Positions 15,761 to 23,026 of a stretch of DNA of 64,000 bases are shown one piece after another. The notes under the pieces are model-generated. The model was not told the DNA's origin, made no database searches, and saw only the letters and a list, made by a program, of their open reading frames with translations. This DNA is from Natronobiforma cellulositropha (GTDB lineage Archaea > Halobacteriota > Halobacteria > Halobacteriales > Natrialbaceae). Position numbers and translations under genes: made by a program. The first letter of the stretch is position 1; every line of letters starts with the position of its first letter. The stretch covers positions 52,858 through 116,857 of the forward strand of contig NZ_JANZXN010000004.1 in the NCBI RefSeq assembly GCF_025629245.1, written 5' to 3'.

Positions 15761-16900
15761 TCACTCGAGCAGCGCCTCGAGGTCACCCTCGGCGCGGTCG
15801 CGAACGTCTTCGTCGGCCAGACAGCGCTCGAGCGGCTCGACGAGCGCGTCGACGAGGCGGTAGGGGTCGCTCCGGCCGTCGGCGACCGCCTCGGCGAGGG
15901 CGTCGACGCCGCCGACTGTCTCGAGTTCGCGCGCGACGAGCGCGCCCAGGTCGTCTCGCAGGAGGGCTTCGATGTCTGCGCCGTGGCGGGCGCGCCGACG
16001 GGCCGCCAGTTCGCCCGAGCGCTCGAGGTAGGTGCGGTGGTCCTCGAGCGACTCGAGCAGTGCCGAGAGACCGGTCCCCCGCGTGGCGACGGTCTCGAGC
16101 ACCGGCGGCGACCACCCCTCCTCGAGATGGTCGTCACCGTCGGGGTCCGAGTCGTGGCCCGCTACCCCCCGAACGCCGTGGTGGCCGGCGTCGTGTGCGG
16201 TGAATCCGCTGGTCCCGCCGTCGCCGCCGGGACCGTGAGCGCCGACCTGGAGCATCTCCTGCAGTTCCTGGACCGTGCGGTCTGCGCCCTCGCGGTCGGC
16301 TTTGTTGACGACGAAGCAGTCGGCGATCTCGAGGATGCCCGCCTTCAGCGTCTGGACGGTGTCGCCCGCGCCTGGCGGGACGAGGACGACGACGGTGTCG
16401 GCGGTGCGGACGACGTCGATCTCGTTCTGGCCCGCACCGACGGTTTCGACGAGGATGCGGTCCTTGCCGAAGGCGTCCATCGCGACGACGGCGTCGGCGG
16501 TCGCACTCGAGAGACCGCCGAGGCGGCCGCGGGCGCTCATCGAGCGGACGAAGACGTCCATGTCGCCGACGGTCGACGCCATCCGGATGCGGTCGCCGAG
16601 GACGGCCCCGCCGGAGAACGGCGAGGAGGGGTCGATCGCCACGACGCCGACGGTCTCGCCGCGCTCGCGGTAGTGTTCGGCGAGTTTGTCGACGAGCGTC
16701 GACTTTCCGGCCCCGGGACTGCCGGTGATGCCGACGACGGTCGCGTTGCCCGTGTGGCCGTAGAGCGCCGAGACGAGACCACGGTAGCCGGGTGCGCGGT
16801 CTTCGATCCGCGAGATGGCCCGCGCCAGCGCCCGGTGGTCGCCCTCGAGCAGTCGCTCGAGGAGGGCTTCGTCGGCGTCGTGGAGACCGGCGTCGCTCAT
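15761..16900 (-). CDS. meaB: Methylmalonyl-CoA mutase-associated GTPase MeaB
   Basis: A 379-residue G3E-family GTPase that loads or protects the adenosylcobalamin cofactor of methylmalonyl-CoA mutase. Walker A is GSPGAGKS (60-67), a further switch region is VETVGAGQNEIDV, and the NKAD base-specificity motif is at 199-202. Residues about 219-262 form a Gly/His/Asp-rich insert (AHGPGGDGGTSGF and on) that is not part of the usual fold. The C-terminal helices are the MeaB dimerisation region. It overlaps the B12-binding subunit upstream by four bases (ATGA). Confidence 0.9.
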   Translation of the reverse strand: MSDAGLHDADEALLERLLEGDHRALARAISRIEDRAPGYRGLVSALYGHTGNATVVGITGSPGAGKSTLVDKLAEHYRERGETVGVVAIDPSSPFSGGAVLGDRIRMASTVGDMDVFVRSMSARGRLGGLSSATADAVVAMDAFGKDRILVETVGAGQNEIDVVRTADTVVVLVPPGAGDTVQTLKAGILEIADCFVVNKADREGADRTVQELQEMLQVGAHGPGGDGGTSGFTAHDAGHHGVRGVAGHDSDPDGDDHLEEGWSPPVLETVATRGTGLSALLESLEDHRTYLERSGELAARRRARHGADIEALLRDDLGALVARELETVGGVDALAEAVADGRSDPYRLVDALVEPLERCLADEDVRDRAEGDLEALLE

Positions 16901-17340
16901 CGATCGTGTCCGCGCGCGGGAGCGTGCTCTCTGACGAAGTCGATGGTCTCGTCGATCGGCGTGCCGGGACCGAAGACGGCGGCGACGCCCGCCTCGAACA
17001 GCGCCGGGCGGTCCTCCTCGGGGATGACGCCGCCGACGAGGACGAGCGTGTCCTCGGCCGCGCCGTAGGACTCGAGACCGTCGACGATCTTGGGGACGAG
17101 CGTGTTGTGCGCCCCAGAGAGAATCGAGATGCCGAGAACGTCGACGTCCTCCTGGACGGTCGCCTGGACGATCTCCTCGGGTGCGTTGTGCAGGCCGGAG
17201 TAGATGACCTCGAAGCCGGCGTCGCGGAACGCACGGGCGACGACGTGTGCGCCGCGGTCGTGGCCGTCCAGGCCGACCTTCGCGACGAGACAGCGAATCG
17301 AGCGCCGCTCACCGTCGTGTTCGTGCTCCTGTTCGCTCAT
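16897..17340 (-). CDS. Methylmalonyl-CoA mutase, B12-binding subunit
   Basis: A 147-residue free-standing cobalamin-binding domain. The B12 motif is LDGHDRGAH (Asp25, His27, Gly30), followed by the SILSGAH and LVGGVIPEED loops typical of the Rossmann-like domain. In archaea the mutase is split into a large catalytic subunit and this small one; the large subunit is not in this window. Together with MeaB it would convert methylmalonyl-CoA to succinyl-CoA in propionate or odd-chain metabolism. The ATG at 17340 is used; GTG at 17346 is an alternative. Confidence 0.9.
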   Translation of the reverse strand: MSEQEHEHDGERRSIRCLVAKVGLDGHDRGAHVVARAFRDAGFEVIYSGLHNAPEEIVQATVQEDVDVLGISILSGAHNTLVPKIVDGLESYGAAEDTLVLVGGVIPEEDRPALFEAGVAAVFGPGTPIDETIDFVREHAPARGHDR

Positions 17341-17532
17341 AGGCACTCATTCACACGCGAGCAGTTTCACTCTACCGGAGACGGGTCACGCTGTGATCCG
17401 ACGCGAGCGCCGCGCTGGGCGCTGTCAGTTTGGTCTGAGATACTATCACGAGGGCGTGAAGATTCCCCTGAACCAAAGGCTAAAGAGTGGAACTGACCAA
17501 CATTCGTATAATGACTACCGTTCATCTACTGC

Positions 17533-17538
17533 GGAGGG
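17533..17538 (+). promoter_or_regulatory. Shine-Dalgarno deciding a GTG start
   Basis: GGAGGG at 17533-17538 ends seven bases before the GTG at 17546 and decides the start of the following HD protein. A TATA-like CGTATAATG at about 17505-17513 lies upstream. Confidence 0.6.
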
Positions 17539-17545
17539 ATCTCTC

Positions 17546-18217
17546 GTGGGCGTCGAGATAAAAGAGACGCGAGTGAGCGATGCGGAGTTCGAAGAGATGA
17601 AACACTTCGTCTTCGAGTACCTCGCCGCCAGCGTCGAGAAAGAGAGCGAGGGCGGCCGGATGCGCTGGTATCCGTGGCACTCGGCGGAGTACCGCCACAA
17701 CCACATCCTCAACGTCGTCTCCCTCGCCGAGCGAATCGCCCAGAAGGAGGGCGCAGACGTCGACGTCACCCGCGTCGCCGCGCTCTTTCACGACGTGGCG
17801 AAACTCGAGACCGACCAGGAGCGCCACGCCGAAGCGGGCGCACACGTCGCCCGCGAGTACCTGGAGGCGCGCGGGGAGTTTCCCGAGTCGTTCATCACGC
17901 AGGTCTGTCGTGCCATCGAGCAACACTCCTACCAGGGTGACCTCCAGGAGGTCACCCTCGAGAGCCAGTGTCTGATCGAGGCCGACTTACTCGACAAGAT
18001 CGGGGCGAACGGCACGGCACTCATGCTGTTGCGCATGGGCTACGAGGCGCGGACGCACATGGAGACCGACGAGATGGTCGACCGCGTCTTAGAGCGCGGT
18101 CTCGAGGCGGCGAGCCAGGTCCAGAGCGACACCGCAGAGAGCATCGCCCACCAGCGACTCAAGCGCGTGCGCTGGTTCCGCGAGTGGCTCGAGGACGAAA
18201 TCGCCGGGATGGGCTGA
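17546..18217 (+). CDS. HD-domain hydrolase
   Basis: A 223-residue HD protein, distinct from the one at 1332. Metal ligands appear as His51 and His53 (EYRHNHILNV), His82-Asp83 (ALFHDVAKLE) and later VCRAIEQHSYQG and EADLLDKIGANG. The pattern H...HD...H...D fits the uncharacterised YedJ/RsgI-like group of HD phosphohydrolases. The GTG start is supported by a Shine-Dalgarno sequence; the longer upstream frame has a basic, non-halophilic composition and crosses the promoter. The substrate is unknown. Confidence 0.85.
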   Translation: MGVEIKETRVSDAEFEEMKHFVFEYLAASVEKESEGGRMRWYPWHSAEYRHNHILNVVSLAERIAQKEGADVDVTRVAALFHDVAKLETDQERHAEAGAHVAREYLEARGEFPESFITQVCRAIEQHSYQGDLQEVTLESQCLIEADLLDKIGANGTALMLLRMGYEARTHMETDEMVDRVLERGLEAASQVQSDTAESIAHQRLKRVRWFREWLEDEIAGMG

Positions 18218-18269
18218 GTTGCGAACGACCGACGACGTTAACTGACCTGTCCCCGTCGTCTCGGGAGAG

Positions 18270-18764
18270 ATGGTTGGGTCGCTCGAGCGAGCGCTCGAAG
18301 CGGACGTCGTAGACGCCGCCGAGGAGAACGCGACGACGCCGATACACGTCTACGCGCTGTTCAACGACTACCCACCAGCCCCGGCCCTGTACGGCGAGTT
18401 CGACGTCGCCGTCGACGGACGGGTCGTCGACATCCCCGTGATCGTCCACAACTTGCGCTACTACGAACTCGGGATGGCCGAGTGGGACGTCGGTCTCGTC
18501 GAACTCATCGTCCTGAACGAACTCCACGAACTCACCCACTGGGCGATGACCGACGAGGAACGCACGTTCGTCGACCGACGAAGCCGACGCACCCGCCGGC
18601 CGGACGGCGACTGGTTCAACCCGACGCTGCTCGAGGTCATCGACTCGTTGCCAGGGCAGTATCCGCCCGTCGTCGAGCGGCCGCTGGTCACCTCGAGGGT
18701 CTCGCGGCTTCGCGTACGGATTCGCCACCTGCTCACTCGTCTCTGGAAGCGAGCGCGCGAGTGA
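18270..18764 (+). CDS. Uncharacterised protein with HExxH zincin motif
   Basis: 164 residues. The N-terminal half is a compact alpha/beta region (IHVYALFNDYPPAPALYGEFDV, read in parts) and the centre holds ELIVLNELHELTHWAM, in which His86-Glu87-x-x-His90 is an exact zincin motif on a predicted helix. The C-terminus is strongly basic (RVRIRHLLTRLWKRARE) and may contact membrane lipids or nucleic acid. No signal peptide is present. I cannot name a family; a small cytoplasmic zinc peptidase or a metal-binding domain are both possible. Confidence 0.65.
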   Translation: MVGSLERALEADVVDAAEENATTPIHVYALFNDYPPAPALYGEFDVAVDGRVVDIPVIVHNLRYYELGMAEWDVGLVELIVLNELHELTHWAMTDEERTFVDRRSRRTRRPDGDWFNPTLLEVIDSLPGQYPPVVERPLVTSRVSRLRVRIRHLLTRLWKRARE

Positions 18765-18773
18765 GCGAGACGG

Positions 18774-19454
18774 TCACGACAGCCCCGAGAGTCCCAGCCA
18801 ACAGAAGACCACGCCGAACCCCGCCAGCACGAGCGCGCTCGAGACCGCGACGGCCGGCGCGAACGAATCGATTCGGCGGCCGACCGCGGCGAGAACGGCC
18901 GGAAAACAGACGATCCAGACGACGATGCCGCCGAAGAAGCCGACGAGCAGCGTCGGGTGGCCGGTCTCGACGACGGCAGCGCCGGCGACCCGCTCGAGCG
19001 CGGGAACGTGCCGCGTGAGGTCGACGTGGCCGGGTGTGACGAGTCCGACGCCAGCCGTGAGCCAGAACGTGAGCTGATACGGGTTGGTCAGCGAGAGGAC
19101 GAACGTCTTGCGAAAGCCGGCCGTCGACTCCTCGGTGCCCGTGTCCGTGTACGACCCCACCGCGTACGCCGCTCGCGCGGCGTCGGCGGCGAACCACACC
19201 ATCAAGAGTCCGCCGAGAACGAACAGCAGGGACTCGAGCGTGGCGAAGGCAGTGACGACTGTCGCGACGCCGACGACCGTCAGGACGAAGAAGACGACGT
19301 CGGCAGCCATCGCCCCGCCACCGGCGCGGACGCCGGACCGAAACCCGCGGACGACGCTCTCTTCGGCGATGATCGCGTTCATCGGCCCGGGTGGAGCGGC
19401 GAGTGCGAGTCCGAAGAGGACACCGACGGCGAACGTCGAGAGCCACGACAACAC
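18774..19454 (-). CDS. LysE-family exporter
   Basis: A 226-residue membrane protein with about six hydrophobic helices. The opening LSTFAVGVLFGLALAAPPGPMNA, which spans helix 1 and the conserved P-G-P-x-x loop, is the LysE/RhtB signature. Members export amino acids or related solutes by proton exchange. The GTG at 19454 is chosen because it begins just before helix 1; an ATG at 19562 would add a Trp/Arg-rich leader unlike haloarchaeal protein. Specific substrate unknown. Confidence 0.8.
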   Translation of the reverse strand: MLSWLSTFAVGVLFGLALAAPPGPMNAIIAEESVVRGFRSGVRAGGGAMAADVVFFVLTVVGVATVVTAFATLESLLFVLGGLLMVWFAADAARAAYAVGSYTDTGTEESTAGFRKTFVLSLTNPYQLTFWLTAGVGLVTPGHVDLTRHVPALERVAGAAVVETGHPTLLVGFFGGIVVWIVCFPAVLAAVGRRIDSFAPAVAVSSALVLAGFGVVFCWLGLSGLS

Positions 19455-19613
19455 GACTGGGCTGGGTGACGAAGGGGCAAAAGGTCCACGAATCGTCGCC
19501 CACCACCGACCGCGACGACACGGGTGTGCGGTCGCCGGGCAGCCGAGAGCGGCCTCCGACACATCACTCTGTACTAGAATTTATTGTGAAGAGTCACGTA
19601 CGGAGAAGTAACG

Positions 19614-20354
19614 ATGTCGTTCAGTATCGCGGACGCGGTGACGAGAGGAATCGATCGGACGCTCGAGCGAAACAGTGCGGTACTGGCGGCCGTCTTCTTC
19701 GTCCTGGCGACGCTCAGCGCGTTCGCCGTCCCGGCGATCGTCGCACCGTTCGTCGACGAAGCGCTCGCTGGACCGTTGGTGCTCGACATCTCGCCGGCGC
19801 TTGCGGGTCTGCTCTACGTGCTCGCGGTGGTCGCGATGAGTGCGACGAGCGTCGTCGCCCTCCGCGTCTACGTCACCGAAGAGCGAGAGGCGATTCCCGA
19901 AGCGTACTACAGAGAGGGGATCGGATTCGCCGTGGCGAACCTCGTCGTCGGTGGGTTCGTCTTCAGCATCCTCGTGACCATCGGCTTCGTGCTGTTCATC
20001 CTCCCGGGGCTCTTCCTGCTCGTCGCGCTCTACTACTGGACGGTCTTCGTCGCCGTCGAAGACGACAACTTCGTCTCCGCGATGAAACGAAGCTGGGCGC
20101 TGACGAGCGGCGCTCGCTGGCCGTTGTTCGGTCTCGGTGTCGTCGTCGTCTTGCTCGTCACCGCGGTTACGATGGTCGTGACGATCCCCGGCGAACTCCT
20201 CGGTGGCGGCGTCGCAATCGTCCTCTCGGGACTCTCCGCGTCGATCGTCACCGTGTTCACGCTCGCGACGACGGGGGCCGCATTCGTCCAGTTACAGGAC
20301 CGCGAGCACGACGACGACGGACCCGACCCGACACCGCAGGCCGCCTCGGCGTGA
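19614..20354 (+). CDS. Multi-helix membrane protein, unknown
   Basis: A 246-residue protein with about six transmembrane helices and an acidic, disordered C-terminus (DREHDDDGPDPTP). The segment FVAVEDDNFVSAMKRSW followed by TSGARWPLFGLG is typical of a widespread haloarchaeal membrane family related to the GlpQ-type membrane domain (glycerophosphodiesterase membrane domain). No catalytic residues are evident. A TATA-like AATTTATTG at about 19577-19585 lies 28-36 bases before the ATG. It is followed by the CPBP gene 65 bases on. Confidence 0.7.
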   Translation: MSFSIADAVTRGIDRTLERNSAVLAAVFFVLATLSAFAVPAIVAPFVDEALAGPLVLDISPALAGLLYVLAVVAMSATSVVALRVYVTEEREAIPEAYYREGIGFAVANLVVGGFVFSILVTIGFVLFILPGLFLLVALYYWTVFVAVEDDNFVSAMKRSWALTSGARWPLFGLGVVVVLLVTAVTMVVTIPGELLGGGVAIVLSGLSASIVTVFTLATTGAAFVQLQDREHDDDGPDPTPQAASA

Positions 20355-20383
20355 GGACGGGCGCCACACTCGAGTGAAAACCA

Positions 20384-20400
20384 GGCTATTTTATATAGCC
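20384..20400 (+). promoter_or_regulatory. Promoter with dyad around TATA
   Basis: GGCTAT (20384-20389) and ATAGCC (20395-20400) are perfect inverted arms around TTTAT, so the dyad covers the TATA box TTTATATA itself. The CPBP start at 20420 lies 23-30 bases downstream, as in leaderless genes. A bound protein would directly block TBP. Confidence 0.5.
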
Positions 20401-20419
20401 GACGTGGCGAGCCATCGAC

Positions 20420-21190
20420 ATGGATGGAGAGACCGCTTCGTCGACGGGAACAGACGCGCCGGATACGAACGCGGACCGTGGATACCCGAGGCTCTGGGCA
20501 GTCGCCGTCGCCATCGTGCTCACGGTCGCTGCGCTCGCCCTCTCGACGGTACTCACGCTCGTCACCGCTGGCCTGCTGATGGTGACGCTCGACCTCAGTC
20601 TCGAGGAGGTGTTCGCGACGTCGAGTACGGTCGTCTTCGCAACGTTGCTCATCGCGACCCAGCTCGGATTTTTACTGACCGGTCTCGCCTACACCTGGGC
20701 GCGCTCGTTCTCCGTGCCGATCGCCGTCCCGGACGGACGTGACCTCCTCTACGCGGTCGGCGGCGCACTCGTCGCGCTCGTCGCCGCCGGAGCGTTGCTC
20801 TACGTCGCCGACCTGCTCGGCGTCACTCCCGAGGCCGTCCTCGACGAAGAAGTCGCACTGAACGAGGAGGTGCTGATCGTCCTCGCCGTCCTCTCGATTC
20901 TCATCGTCGCCCCCGCCGAGGAGTACCTCTTCCGCGGCGTCGTCCAGGGCCGCCTGCGAACCGTCATGGGTCCCGTCGGGGCGATCGTCGGCGCGAGCCT
21001 CGTCTTCGGCGGGATGCACGCGTTCAACTACGTCGGTCTCCAGTCGGTGGTCGTCGGCGTCCTGCTCATCAGCAGCGTCAGCCTCGTCTTCGGCTACATC
21101 TACGAACAGACCGACAACCTCACCGTCCCGGTCGTCGCTCACGCAGTGTACAACGTGATCCTCGCGGCCGGTACGTACGTCGCACTGTAG
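20420..21190 (+). CDS. CPBP-family intramembrane glutamic endopeptidase
   Basis: A 256-residue membrane protein with about seven helices. The CPBP/Abi signature is present: EEYLFR (Glu167-Glu168...Arg172), FGGMHAFNY (His200), and HAVYNVIL near the C-terminus. These are the catalytic residues of Rce1-like intramembrane proteases, which in eukaryotes process prenylated CAAX proteins and in bacteria include bacteriocin self-immunity proteins. The archaeal substrate is unknown. The start follows a dyad-bearing TATA box. Confidence 0.85.
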   Translation: MDGETASSTGTDAPDTNADRGYPRLWAVAVAIVLTVAALALSTVLTLVTAGLLMVTLDLSLEEVFATSSTVVFATLLIATQLGFLLTGLAYTWARSFSVPIAVPDGRDLLYAVGGALVALVAAGALLYVADLLGVTPEAVLDEEVALNEEVLIVLAVLSILIVAPAEEYLFRGVVQGRLRTVMGPVGAIVGASLVFGGMHAFNYVGLQSVVVGVLLISSVSLVFGYIYEQTDNLTVPVVAHAVYNVILAAGTYVAL

Positions 21191-21191
21191 C

Positions 21192-22154
21192 TCAGACCGA
21201 GAACGCACGCTCGAGGTCCAGCAGTCGATAGCCGTCGACCGGTTTTTCGACGTCGAACAGTCGACCGTAACACTCGAGACGCCGACTGGCGACGGTCTGG
21301 CGGTGTATCCCGGGTCCGAGGATCCGCAGGCACGGCGGCAGGTCGACGCCCATCTCGAGGAAGCGGTCGCGTGCCTGACAGCACAGGTGGAGGACGAGGA
21401 GCTGCTGGAGACCGCCCTCGAGCGGTTCGTACGCCTCGATCGGTGCGGTATCGGGGTTCATCTCGAGTCGGACGGGAAACTGCCCCGAGTTCGGGTCGTC
21501 GCCGTCGGAGACGATGTCTCGAGTGCGCCCCTCGTAGTGGACACCGATGTCGGAGACGCCGGAGACGGCGAGTCGGAGAGCACGACCGGGCGGAGCCGAC
21601 GCACCGATCGCACGGGAGACCGCGACCGTGAGCGCATCGAAGTCGTCGGCCGCCCGTAGCTCCGTCGCCACCGCCTGCGAGATCGGCTCGAAGGTCGTCT
21701 CGTCTGCGAACTCGAGGTGGACCGATAGTCGGTAGACGGTCGCCCCGTCGACGGTGACTGCTGGGGGGTCGACGACCGGCTCGATGGCCGGGTCGACCGC
21801 ACTTCGAAGCTGTCTGGCGAACTGCCCGAACTGTGCCTCGAAAGACGCCGGTGGAATCGAGGCGACCGTCACCGCCGCAACTGCGACCCACTCGGGGAGC
21901 GTGCGTGGCGCCCTGGCGGGATAGCCCCGCTCGCGGACGAGGAGGTACCGCGCGAAGCGACGAGCTTGTGCGGTGCGTTCGTCGCGCACGGATGGATCCG
22001 ACGACGAGTCGGGTGGTGACGCCTCGGGTTCCTGACGACGCACCGTCCACCCGTCGGTCTCGAACGTAACGCGGTGAGACCGCCCGTCGGCATCGGTCAC
22101 CTCGACGCACACCGACCCGTCGACCTCGCGCGTAATCCGGCCTTCCATGCACAC
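21192..22154 (-). CDS. Uncharacterised haloarchaeal protein
   Basis: 320 residues, soluble, no signal peptide. It begins with a small beta segment (GRITREVDGSVCVEVTD...), then a basic helix region (ARRFARYLLVRERGYPA) and an alternating alpha/beta body, with a C-terminal FDVEKPVDGYRLLDLERAF. Three cysteines (LHLCCQAR, PPCLRI) are present but no clear metal site. An alternative start is the Met at 22148. I do not recognise the family. It ends two bases after the CPBP stop, in convergent orientation. Confidence 0.6.
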   Translation of the reverse strand: MCMEGRITREVDGSVCVEVTDADGRSHRVTFETDGWTVRRQEPEASPPDSSSDPSVRDERTAQARRFARYLLVRERGYPARAPRTLPEWVAVAAVTVASIPPASFEAQFGQFARQLRSAVDPAIEPVVDPPAVTVDGATVYRLSVHLEFADETTFEPISQAVATELRAADDFDALTVAVSRAIGASAPPGRALRLAVSGVSDIGVHYEGRTRDIVSDGDDPNSGQFPVRLEMNPDTAPIEAYEPLEGGLQQLLVLHLCCQARDRFLEMGVDLPPCLRILGPGIHRQTVASRRLECYGRLFDVEKPVDGYRLLDLERAFSV

Positions 22155-22274
22155 CGATTCGGTGGGGAGACGATGAGTGGTGTGGGTTCGGTCTCGCCGG
22201 GGCGAACGGCGGTGGGTCCGTCAGGCGGGTCGCCGCCGGGAGCGAACGAGGCGAATTCGGCCAGGGTGTCGCCG

Positions 22275-22937
22275 TCAGTTCGACTCGACGGTCTCGACGA
22301 TGCCGTCGTACATCCCCTGGAGCGAGCTCGCTTCGATCCGCTCGTCCTCGACGAACACCGTCGGCGTCCCAGTCACGCCGCGGTCGACGGCTGCCGAGCG
22401 ATCCGCTTCGATCACGGGGTAGTAGGTGCCCTCCTCGAGCGCCGACGCCACCGCGTCCCCGTCGACACCGACGTCCTCGGCGAGCGCGACGAGGTTCGAA
22501 TCGCTCCAGTCGCTCGTCCGGAACACCGCAGCCTTGTAGGCGAACAGGTCCCCCGCCGGCTCGTCGTCGGTGTAGGTCTCGGCCTGGACGGCGCGGGCGG
22601 CGTTGGCCATGTCGACCGAACGATCCTCGTCGACGGGAATCGGGAAGTCGAAGTAGCGGTAGGTGATCTCACCCGTGTCGATCAGGTCCGACTCGATCGA
22701 GGGGAACACCTGTGCCTCGAACTGGTGACAGAAGGGACAGGCGAGGTCCTCGTAGACGTCGACGGTGACGGGACCGCTCCCGAGTGCTGGCCGGGGAAAC
22801 TCGTCGGGGTCGACCCCGACCCCGTCCCCGTCTCCGTCGACGTCGTCGAGCTCCTCTGGACCGGAATCGGACGTGCAGCCAGCGAGGGCGACGCAACCAG
22901 CGCCCGCGGCCACGGTGAGAAACGTTCTGCGGTTCAT
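22275..22937 (-). CDS. DsbA-like thioredoxin-fold lipoprotein
   Basis: A 220-residue exported protein. The N-terminus has a twin-arginine motif (NRRTFL) and a lipobox (LAGC, Cys21), so it is probably a Tat-exported, lipid-anchored protein. An Asp/Gly-rich linker follows, then a DsbA/thioredoxin domain with the active-site CPFC (67-70) and the cis-proline loop GVTGTPTVFV. It would form or isomerise disulfides, or reduce substrates, outside the membrane. Topoisomerase I follows on the same strand after 88 bases. Confidence 0.9.
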   Translation of the reverse strand: MNRRTFLTVAAGAGCVALAGCTSDSGPEELDDVDGDGDGVGVDPDEFPRPALGSGPVTVDVYEDLACPFCHQFEAQVFPSIESDLIDTGEITYRYFDFPIPVDEDRSVDMANAARAVQAETYTDDEPAGDLFAYKAAVFRTSDWSDSNLVALAEDVGVDGDAVASALEEGTYYPVIEADRSAAVDRGVTGTPTVFVEDERIEASSLQGMYDGIVETVESN

Positions 22938-23026
22938 GCCGCTACGAAAGCAGTCGACGTCCGTAGACCTGTCGGCTCACGAGCGGAACGCGTCCGCTCG
23001 AGCGACCGTGGTGAGGAACTGACGGC

